Assembly (NCBI RefSeq): GCF_005434975.1
Contig: NZ_SKCJ01000002.1
Coordinates: 868,001 to 932,000, forward strand
DNA: 64,000 nt
DNA from: Parerythrobacter lutipelagi
Lineage (GTDB): Bacteria; Pseudomonadota; Alphaproteobacteria; Sphingomonadales; Sphingomonadaceae
Direction of reading: 5' to 3'
This document shows, one piece after another, positions 57,374 to 64,000 of the stretch. The translations under genes were made by a program, and so were the position numbers. Numbering within the stretch: position 1 is the first letter of the stretch; each line of letters opens with the position of its first letter. The notes under the pieces were generated by a model. That model was not told the DNA's origin. It searched no databases and worked only from the letters and a program-made list of their open reading frames with translations.

Positions 57374-59334
57374 TCGGATATCCTCAGATTACCGAAGGAT
57401 TCTGATATCTTACGAAATGCAGTTTTCAGTTGGTCAGCGTCCGAGGCCTCGAAATAGCGGCCTGCACCAGCGCACTTGATCATGGCGTCGTTCGCAGTTG
57501 TGCCGAACGCGATGACCCATACGTTGATGTTGCGCTTTTTGACTTCGTTGCAAGCGATGAGGAACCGCGCATCGACCGTCTCCACCAGTGTGTTGGTCGA
57601 GGACTCGTCCCAACGGCGTCGATCGAGCGCTTCGACGCCATATGCGCCATAGGCGATGTCGTACGGCTCGGTCTGACCGTCTGTTAGGAAAATCAGGTTG
57701 CGGTTAGTGGGCTTGTCAAAACTAACGTCTCTGTTTTCTATTGCGAAAAGTCCAGACGGCGAGATCAGGCGTCCGGCCCATATCATGCCGATGTCGTGAT
57801 AGGTGGCCCCCGCAGGGTTCAGTGTAGATAAGTATGTGTCGAGTGCGCCTTCGCTCAATTCTTGCAGCTTCTGTGCTTTGGGAGGGCAATCGGAAAACCA
57901 CCATGTTCCGGTGCGGGCGAAGGTGCTCGTTGAACGAACCTCTTCCTGGATGATCGATCCGTTGCCCGAGCTGTTGAGTGAGCGAACGTATATTAAGTTC
58001 TGGTAATGCGGACGCCATTGAGTGTCAGGGTTTTTCGGGTCAGGAACGAGGTCGAGATCGAGGTCCAGCGCCCGCGTTAAGTCGACCGTAGCCGGGTCAT
58101 CGATATGGTAAGTGTTACGTTCCTCGATGCATCCTGGTGTCTCGATACGCCATTGGCCCACTCTGCTTTTGATCGGTTTGTAGAGCCACTCGATGTTCAC
58201 GCTCATTTTCGGATGGGTGATACGATCGAAGGTCTGCTTGTAATTGTCATAGGTTCGGCGCCGGACTTCACAGGTCGAACCAGAACGTGCCGTTGTGTAA
58301 TCGATCCCGTTCTGGGTACGCTCGAATGTCTCAATAGTTTTCGTACCTGATGGCGGACCCAAGTAAGGTTCAGTCGCTGTAGCGATCAAGACATCATTTT
58401 GCGTAATCGTATCGGACGGCTGACTGCCGTCACAACGATAATAGCCGGAAGAGCCGCTTGACCCGCCCTGATCGCCGCTGCCACCAGAAGGCGGTGTGCC
58501 TGGGACCCAAGTCGCGGCGTAGGAGCTCTGTGTCATCCATGCGCTTGCAGTACCTGAAACGTATTTCCAGTTGTCGTAATATGTTGTGTTATACTCGGAG
58601 ACGATATCGCCCGCCAGTTCGCGAGATTGGTATGTCCAATCACTTGCCACCCAGTTATTTTTAAGCAGATGGCCGACGTTCACATTGGTAGCGTAGGGCA
58701 CAAAGCCGTAGCGTACGCGAATTCCCGACCCCTTGTTGCTTTCGAGGTTCGAGTGAAAATCGCGGATCACGTCTTTCAATGAGTCAATGCGCGATTTTGA
58801 ATCGCCCGAATTGGTGTGACGCATTGAACCGGTAACATCGAGTGCCATCATCACATCTACATTGGAGAAGTTCATCTGGGCTTCACAACTCACCGCCACC
58901 GGAACCACATCGACGCCGAAGATCCCCATTACCGATGTTGGGACGTTGACTTCAGCAACGCCTGAGATCGACTGGTCTCGCTCGAGCGTCATGCGGAATT
59001 CACGATCTTCCGTGGCGTAATTTCCGTCGCGGAAGTTGATGTTGAAGAATCGGTCGCCGATCTCTTCGACCTCCTTCGGCAGTTTTGAGCTTGTCGTTGC
59101 GTCAATCGATCCGAGCTTCTTCCTCGCGGCAAGGACGCCGGAGTCACACGCCTGCTGAATCTTGGCGCTCGCCATGTAGGTACGGCTCATATCGACTGCG
59201 CCGCCTATCATTCCCAAGAGGGGGAGCAGAGCCGCTGCCACGAGTACCATGGTGTTGCCCGAACGATCATGCGCAAGCCGGTTCAGGAACGGGCCTGCCG
59301 GTTTCTTGTCACTGGATTTCAGGTTGATAGCCAA
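57370..59334 (-). CDS. TadG-like protein with von Willebrand factor A domain
   Basis: A protein of 654 residues. An N-terminal TadE/G-type segment (GNTMVLVAAALLPLLGMIGG) at about 25-45 anchors it in the inner membrane. A VWA domain starts near 163 with the MIDAS motif DVTGS, is split by a long insertion rich in Gly, Ser and Tyr (about 270-420), and ends with LIFLTDGQ and WVIAFGTTA. Its C-terminal helix ends FRKISESFGNL, as in TadG family members. TadG is thought to anchor or tether Flp pili. It is the first gene of the second coupled group. Confidence 0.85.
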   Translation of the reverse strand: MAINLKSSDKKPAGPFLNRLAHDRSGNTMVLVAAALLPLLGMIGGAVDMSRTYMASAKIQQACDSGVLAARKKLGSIDATTSSKLPKEVEEIGDRFFNINFRDGNYATEDREFRMTLERDQSISGVAEVNVPTSVMGIFGVDVVPVAVSCEAQMNFSNVDVMMALDVTGSMRHTNSGDSKSRIDSLKDVIRDFHSNLESNKGSGIRVRYGFVPYATNVNVGHLLKNNWVASDWTYQSRELAGDIVSEYNTTYYDNWKYVSGTASAWMTQSSYAATWVPGTPPSGGSGDQGGSSGSSGYYRCDGSQPSDTITQNDVLIATATEPYLGPPSGTKTIETFERTQNGIDYTTARSGSTCEVRRRTYDNYKQTFDRITHPKMSVNIEWLYKPIKSRVGQWRIETPGCIEERNTYHIDDPATVDLTRALDLDLDLVPDPKNPDTQWRPHYQNLIYVRSLNSSGNGSIIQEEVRSTSTFARTGTWWFSDCPPKAQKLQELSEGALDTYLSTLNPAGATYHDIGMIWAGRLISPSGLFAIENRDVSFDKPTNRNLIFLTDGQTEPYDIAYGAYGVEALDRRRWDESSTNTLVETVDARFLIACNEVKKRNINVWVIAFGTTANDAMIKCAGAGRYFEASDADQLKTAFRKISESFGNLRISE

Positions 59335-59457
59335 AGCCTCGTCTTCCTCAGGATCGCGATTAGGCTACAAGCCTTAGCTACCGGACGAAAATTCTTTGGA
59401 AACAGATATGGTTAAGGCAGCTTAAACTTGGGCCAGCGAGTTCACCTGTATCGGCGG

Positions 59458-59904
59458 CTAGCTGCTGCTTTCGACCACGAAAATGGGGCGGTCATAGGTT
59501 AACGTCTGCTGCGGCAGTTCGACGAACGGCAGAAAATCTTCGAGCGTGTAGGAGATCGCGACATTGATCTCTTTGGCGTCGGTAACGCGGCTAGTGTCGG
59601 CAGTCGTCACAGTGATCACCAAGCGGTCTGTATCGAGGAAATAGGGCGCGTTCACCGCGTCGCCAAGCAGCACGGACCGGATTGTCTCATTGTCGATCTC
59701 GTTGCCGCGCTGATACTCGATCATCGTGTATCGCGCGCTGTCCGAAGCGAGGGAGCGGACGGCGTTATAATTCTGCATGTACACGCCCATCTGGAACACG
59801 CCGATCATCATCGTGATGAGGAGCGGGGCGAGCAGGGCAAATTCTACGGCAATCGCGCCGCGAACATCGTGCCTGAAGCGTTTCATTTTCAGCGCACGCA
59901 TCAT
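59458..59904 (-). CDS. TadE-like pseudopilin
   Basis: About 148 residues from the ATG at 59904, chosen because it overlaps the stop of the upstream gene by four bases. DVRGAIAVEFALLAPLLITMM (about 13-33) is the TadE motif. The C-terminal part ends with FVVESSS. It ends the first coupled group; a gap of 123 bases separates it from the VWA protein. Confidence 0.83.
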   Translation of the reverse strand: MMRALKMKRFRHDVRGAIAVEFALLAPLLITMMIGVFQMGVYMQNYNAVRSLASDSARYTMIEYQRGNEIDNETIRSVLLGDAVNAPYFLDTDRLVITVTTADTSRVTDAKEINVAISYTLEDFLPFVELPQQTLTYDRPIFVVESSS

Positions 59905-60359
59905 GACAATTGCACGGTCCGTTCGACGTTGAAAGTGATCGTGTTGCCGACGCCGAACTCCGTCCACACCGGCGTGTAGCTGTCTGTGATGTCGAGCTCG
60001 ATATAGGAAGAAACTACATCGTCTTCCGCGCAACTGTCAGCGTCCGTCACAGTGGTGGTGTTGGCATTGCAGCGATAGAAACGGGATACTGTAATCTGGT
60101 TGTCGGTCAGCCCGACTGACTCTTTGATGATATCACGGACTGTCGCTGTGTCGGTCGTCGCCCCCTGGACCGTGGCGAGCGCGATCACTTCACCTTCGGC
60201 CGCAGCGGTCTGCAATTCGTGCTGTCGCGAAACGATGTTGCTGACCTCGAACGTGCCGAGCCCCATCAGGATGAGGACGGGTGCAACGACAGCGGTTTCA
60301 ATGGCCATCGACCCGTCGCGATTGCGGAACAGTGACGCAAGGCTTCGCAGCATTGTCAT
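59901..60359 (-). CDS. TadE-like pseudopilin
   Basis: About 152 residues from the ATG at 60359 (MTMLRSLASLFRNRDGSM), chosen because of the four-base overlap with the upstream gene. DGSMAIETAVVAPVLILMGLG carries the TadE signature. A cysteine pair (about 97 and 108) in the periplasmic part may form a disulfide. Confidence 0.83.
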   Translation of the reverse strand: MTMLRSLASLFRNRDGSMAIETAVVAPVLILMGLGTFEVSNIVSRQHELQTAAAEGEVIALATVQGATTDTATVRDIIKESVGLTDNQITVSRFYRCNANTTTVTDADSCAEDDVVSSYIELDITDSYTPVWTEFGVGNTITFNVERTVQLS

Positions 60360-61633
60360 GCCACCAGCTTGATGTTCGGGGTGGAGGAGCCGACGCTGCT
60401 TGTCTTGTCTGTCGGGCACAGTGTCTCAAGGAAAGCGCCACCGCGAATGTCGATTGTCTGGGCGGAAATCTGGAGGCATTGCGCGACCACGTCTGCCGTA
60501 CCGTTGATCCTGATATTGCCCGATGGCAAATAAATCAGCCCCTCGATAATCGAATTGGAGTTGCCGTTGAAGACATGATCCTGATCGGGATTGTTGTCGC
60601 GTTCCTCAAAAATCAGGATGTCCGAAAGCTTGTCCGCATCGTCTGCATAAGGCGTCCCCACAAAATCGGCAGCAGACATCGGAGTGAGGCGGAGTGAATT
60701 GCTGTTGCCGCTGCCACCAAGTTTGAGATGCGCACCGTTGCGCAGGACGAACATGACGCCCGATCCAGTGACGTTGTAATTGGCGGATAGGTCAAGCGTG
60801 CCGCCATCAATGACGTAAATACCGCTTGAAAGTGTTGTGGTGCACTTCACCACCAGGCCAGCGTAGGTACCCGGAAGCAGAGAGGCCTGCTTGTTGTTGC
60901 CATTGCCGGTGCAGCTATAGGTCCGGTCTGCGTCGTTGGTCGGGGTCTCGAGGTCAGCATAGATATCTTCGAGACCTTTGACCCCTTCAACCGCTATATC
61001 TTCGTTGTCTTCCGCGTCGATTGTCCCGCAAGCTACCAACAGGTCGGTTCGAACATCGGCGGATCCATCGATCTTGATTGCATCTTCCGAGCACGACAGA
61101 GCTGCGAGGCCGCATTGCGCTCGAACTGTAGCGTTGCCGCCAATTATCGTCCCGGTGCCGTTTTCTTTGAGCGAGACGAGGCAGGCGTTAAAGTCGAACC
61201 CTTCTGCAAAGCTTGCCTGGGCGGTAGCGCGGATCGTCGTCTTGTTGCCGGTCAGGAAGCTGCTGAATGGCAGCGCCTTGGTCGCGGTGCTTGTAACCAC
61301 CAGCGAGTTGTCTGTGCCGCCGGCATAATCTGCAACACGGATCGACGGTTCGCTGTCAAAATCCGCTGTTTGCGAGATATTGGCTTCGTACTCCTGCAAT
61401 GCGCGCGTGCTATATGTGTCTTCGCTTGCCTCACGTGCCAGAGCCCATGCGCCAGCGATAGCAGCCTGATCGACGGAATGTTGCAGTTCCCGCTGCCACA
61501 TATACCATTGTGCGGTGTCAACAGCGAAACCCGCTCCTCCGATGAGTGAAGGCACACCGATAGCGACAAGCATGGTCGCGTTGCCCGATGTATTTCGCTT
61601 CAGTGCAGAGCAGAGCCTTCCCAGCGCTCCCAT
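60356..61633 (-). CDS. TadG-like pilus-associated protein without VWA domain
   Basis: A protein of 425 residues. SGNATMLVAIGVPSLIGGAGFAVD at about 16-39 is a TadE/G-type membrane segment. The periplasmic rest is beta-rich, with several cysteines and stretches like GTIIGGNATVRAQCGLA and GTLDLSANYNVTGSGVMFVL that resemble a right-handed beta-helix. It lacks a MIDAS motif. It is the first gene of the leftward Tad-like run. Confidence 0.8.
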   Translation of the reverse strand: MGALGRLCSALKRNTSGNATMLVAIGVPSLIGGAGFAVDTAQWYMWQRELQHSVDQAAIAGAWALAREASEDTYSTRALQEYEANISQTADFDSEPSIRVADYAGGTDNSLVVTSTATKALPFSSFLTGNKTTIRATAQASFAEGFDFNACLVSLKENGTGTIIGGNATVRAQCGLAALSCSEDAIKIDGSADVRTDLLVACGTIDAEDNEDIAVEGVKGLEDIYADLETPTNDADRTYSCTGNGNNKQASLLPGTYAGLVVKCTTTLSSGIYVIDGGTLDLSANYNVTGSGVMFVLRNGAHLKLGGSGNSNSLRLTPMSAADFVGTPYADDADKLSDILIFEERDNNPDQDHVFNGNSNSIIEGLIYLPSGNIRINGTADVVAQCLQISAQTIDIRGGAFLETLCPTDKTSSVGSSTPNIKLVA

Positions 61634-61820
61634 TGCAAGACCTCAAAATAGTTTCCAACTACCGTGCCCTATAAGAGACCATCGGTTCGAGACGTCTAAA
61701 AGAGGTTGGTTAAGATGGAGTATCCAAGGCCGCGACTCCGCAGAATCCCTAATGCCCGGAGGTAAATGCAACCGGACCGATCTGCTTGACAGCCGAGTTG
61801 GTTGCTAACAGGCCGACGGA

Positions 61821-62483
61821 ATGAATTCCGGACTTTTGGATGGCTTGCCTCTGCTCCAGCAATTGGCATTGGCCCATGCGCCGCCGCAGCATAGACCGGC
61901 TGCCATATCCGCCTTTGCGCTCGACGCTCGGCTGGCGCAGTTTGTCAGCCAGGCGAGCGAGCCTCTGGTGGCTCAATTGCGATTGGCTTGGTGGCGGGAC
62001 GAACTTGGCAAGCTGCCGGTGGATCGTGCGAAAGGCGATGCCGTGCTCGATATGCTCGGTTCAGACTGGACCAATGGTGAGGCAAAACTGGTTGCGCTGG
62101 TCGACGGGTGGGAACAATTGCTCGCTGAGCCACCCTTGCCAGCAGATGCTCTGGCTGAATTCGCGGCAGGCCGTTCGGCTGTCTTTGCCGGACTAGCAGG
62201 GCTTGCTGGTCATGAGAGCAATCACAGCGAAGCACAGCGCGCTGGCAGCATCTGGGCTCTCGGCGACCTTGCCGCCCACATGGCGGATGCGGACGAGCGG
62301 AACTTTGTGATCGGTCAAGCGCAAGCGCAAATCGAAGCACCTATCCGGCTGCCGCGCCCCCTACGCCACCTCACAATTATGGGAGAGATAGCCCGCCGGA
62401 GCTTGCTTCAAGGCGGCTCGGTTTTGTTGTCTAGCAGAGGCGACTATCTGACCATCGCAAGAATTGGACTGTTGGGCCGCTAG
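61821..62483 (+). CDS. Phytoene/squalene synthase-like protein
   Basis: A protein of 220 residues, shorter than true phytoene synthases (about 280-300). It has the helical pattern of the family, with EPLVAQLRLAWWRDEL near residue 50 and IWALGDLAAHM at about 150, but the two Asp-rich DxxxD motifs for prenyl diphosphate binding are not visible. It more likely belongs to the NDUFAF6-like non-catalytic branch linked to complex I assembly. That role is inferred. Confidence 0.7.
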   Translation: MNSGLLDGLPLLQQLALAHAPPQHRPAAISAFALDARLAQFVSQASEPLVAQLRLAWWRDELGKLPVDRAKGDAVLDMLGSDWTNGEAKLVALVDGWEQLLAEPPLPADALAEFAAGRSAVFAGLAGLAGHESNHSEAQRAGSIWALGDLAAHMADADERNFVIGQAQAQIEAPIRLPRPLRHLTIMGEIARRSLLQGGSVLLSSRGDYLTIARIGLLGR

Positions 62484-62515
62484 CGATTACTGCTGCTCTA
62501 TTGGAGGGTGGTGCA

Positions 62516-62977
62516 ATGAACAGGATTTTTCTTGGTGCGATCGGCGCATTGGTTCTTGCTGGTATCGGCTTGTTTTGGTGGCAGGGCAGGGCGCAGGTTG
62601 AGCAGGGAGCCCCGCCGCCTGAACCTGCGGTCACGGAAACGCCCCAGCCAGACATCCCGATCTCCGATCCGCAAGATCTGGAAGGCCCGGAACCGCCTGA
62701 GGCGACGGAGCTTTCCCGCGAACAGCGCCGCTTTTTTCGCTATGACCGCAACCGCGACCTGCGCATCACGCGCAATGAAATGCTATCTTCGCGCACCGAT
62801 GCGTTCCGCAAGCTGGACAAAGACGGAAACAATCTGCTCACCTTCGAAGAGTGGGCAGTGGCGACTGTCACGCGTTTCGATACGGCCGATTCTGACAGGA
62901 ATCGCGAACTGACGCAGGCGGAATTTGCCACGACTGCTCCGAAACGGTCTCCCGCCCGCCGTCGCTGTGCCTGTTAG
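62516..62977 (+). CDS. EF-hand domain protein with N-terminal membrane anchor
   Basis: A protein of 153 residues from the ATG at 62516 (ggaggg upstream). One membrane segment (about 4-20) is followed by a Pro- and Glu-rich linker and three EF-hand-like loops: [28 protein letters not shown] and [14 protein letters not shown]. It is likely a periplasmic calcium-binding protein. Its stop overlaps the stop of the convergent trmFO. Confidence 0.8.
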   Translation: MNRIFLGAIGALVLAGIGLFWWQGRAQVEQGAPPPEPAVTETPQPDIPISDPQDLEGPEPPEATELSREQRRFFRYDRNRDLRITRNEMLSSRTDAFRKLDKDGNNLLTFEEWAVATVTRFDTADSDRNRELTQAEFATTAPKRSPARRRCAC

Positions 62978-64000
62978 GCGGGGACAGTTTCCAGCCGCTT
63001 CATCCAATCACCGAAATCGGCTTTTCCGCGCGAAGTGTAGGCCTCTTTGCGTTGCTTCTTGCCAACATCGTGCAGTGGATCGAACAGTCCGAAATTGACG
63101 TTCATCGGCTGGTAGGTTTCAGCTTCGGCATCGCCCGTGATGTGTGACAGCAAAGCGCCCATGGCGGTGCTTCGGGGTGGAGCCTGCCACGCTTCGCCAG
63201 CCAGCTCACGCGCTGTCATGATCCCCGCCAGCAAGCCGATTGCCGAGCTTTCGACATAGCCTTCGCAACCGGTAATCTGGCCGGCAAAGCGGACGTGATT
63301 TGCGCCCTTCAAGCGCAATTGCCGGTCGAGCACCATGGGCGAGTTCAAAAATGTGTTGCGATGCAGCCCGCCAAGCCGTGCAAACTCGGCATTCGCAAGG
63401 CCCGGTATCGTACGAAAAAGATCAACCTGCGCGGCGTATTTGAGCTTGGTCTGGAAACCGACCATGTTCCACAAGGTGCCGAGTTTGTTGTCCTGCCTGA
63501 GTTGCACGACTGCATATGGCCATCGGCCCTGCGGATATTCCGGCGTTACGTCGCGCGGATTGTCCAGCCCCACCGGTTTCATCGGACCATAGCGAAGCGT
63601 ATCGACCCCGCGCGCCGCCATGACTTCGATCGGCATACATCCTTCGAAATAGGGAGTATCGGCTTCCCACTCCCGGAATTCTGTCTTGTCTCCGTCAATC
63701 AGCCCCTGATGAAATGCGAGATATTGCTCTTTCGTCATCGGGCAATTGATGTAGTCGCCGCCCTCGTTTGAGGCTTCGTTGCGCTTGTTCCAGCGGCTCT
63801 GGATCCAGCACACATCCATATCGATGCTATCACGGTGTACGATCGGTGCGATCGCATCGAAGAACGCCAAGCGGTCTTGCCCTGTCGCCTGCACAATGGA
63901 TTCTGCCAGCGTTTGTGCGGTTAGCGGGCCGGTGCATACGATGGTTATGCCGGCTGCGGGGAGGGCATCGACTTTCTCGCGGACGATGGAGACGTTGGGA
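62974..64000 (-). CDS. trmFO: TrmFO, folate-dependent tRNA U54 methyltransferase (5' part outside the window)
   Basis: About 342 C-terminal residues are in view; the frame is open to the window edge, so the start and the N-terminal FAD-binding motif lie beyond base 64000. TrmFO methylates U54 of tRNA with methylenetetrahydrofolate and FAD. Markers include [62 protein letters not shown] and [16 protein letters not shown] at 63894 could be mistaken for a start but lies in the middle of the conserved region. Confidence 0.95.
   Translation of the reverse strand, partial: PNVSIVREKVDALPAAGITIVCTGPLTAQTLAESIVQATGQDRLAFFDAIAPIVHRDSIDMDVCWIQSRWNKRNEASNEGGDYINCPMTKEQYLAFHQGLIDGDKTEFREWEADTPYFEGCMPIEVMAARGVDTLRYGPMKPVGLDNPRDVTPEYPQGRWPYAVVQLRQDNKLGTLWNMVGFQTKLKYAAQVDLFRTIPGLANAEFARLGGLHRNTFLNSPMVLDRQLRLKGANHVRFAGQITGCEGYVESSAIGLLAGIMTARELAGEAWQAPPRSTAMGALLSHITGDAEAETYQPMNVNFGLFDPLHDVGKKQRKEAYTSRGKADFGDWMKRLETVPA

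Overview
This window comes from a high-GC alphaproteobacterium, most likely a sphingomonad of the Erythrobacter group. That placement is inferred from gene content. The chromosomal parts carry an alpha-type LexA box (GTTC-N7-GTTC), an alpha-type RpoH promoter with a ROSE-like 5' leader in front of an Hsp20 gene, a pyruvate dehydrogenase E1 beta subunit with a fused lipoyl domain, TrmFO, and DUF1467, DUF1178 and DUF2336 proteins.

Left chromosomal part (1-28168). A DUF1467 membrane protein and a large coiled-coil membrane protein come first. Next is a small signalling-like cluster: an Hpt-like protein, an unknown nucleotidyltransferase-like membrane protein, a DUF2336 protein and a histidine-kinase-like ATPase. 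Both the Hpt-like and the kinase-like protein lack the phospho-accepting histidine. Housekeeping genes follow: gltA, gltX, comEC, lexA, moeA and moaC. A leftward run then reads ppiD-like, trpE, a phosphodiester-glycosidase lipoprotein, a proline iminopeptidase, trpG, trpD and trpC. After it come tpiA, secG, pyrG, hsp20, a glutaredoxin, a nitrilase-family amidase and a DUF1178 protein.

Integrative element (about 28197-47171). An intact tRNA-Arg(CCT) gene at 28169-28245 is followed by about 19 kb bounded by a 50-bp direct repeat of the tRNA 3' end. The element carries a tyrosine integrase with its full catalytic set, an AlpA-like excisionase, a PilZ protein, a NarL/FixJ-like regulator with an atypical receiver, several unknown proteins, and scars of an IS3 transposase and a metallo-hydrolase. 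Its main cargo is a five-gene rightward operon of exported DUF11-type proteins, including a protein of about 1690 residues that ends in a predicted outer-membrane beta-barrel. At the right end an apparently intact IS1595/ISXO2-type transposase overlaps by 4 bp a paralogue that keeps the zinc ribbon but has lost the catalytic acids. Just before the intact tRNA lies a 79-bp duplicate of its upstream region and 5' half, whose anticodon loop is interrupted.

Right chromosomal part (47172-64000). This holds a GNAT acetyltransferase, an MFS transporter, an MscS channel, a VOC protein overlapping hppD, an acyl-CoA dehydrogenase, ftsB, and pdhA-pdhB. Six leftward TadE/TadG-like pilus-associated genes follow, in two groups whose members overlap by 4 bp. 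The window ends with a phytoene/squalene-synthase-like protein, an EF-hand protein, and trmFO, which is cut by the window edge.

The strongest candidate for an undescribed system is the element-borne DUF11/giant beta-barrel operon, possibly a cell-surface fibre or adhesin with its own outer-membrane platform. The transposase plus inactive-paralogue pair and the degenerate phosphorelay cluster come next.
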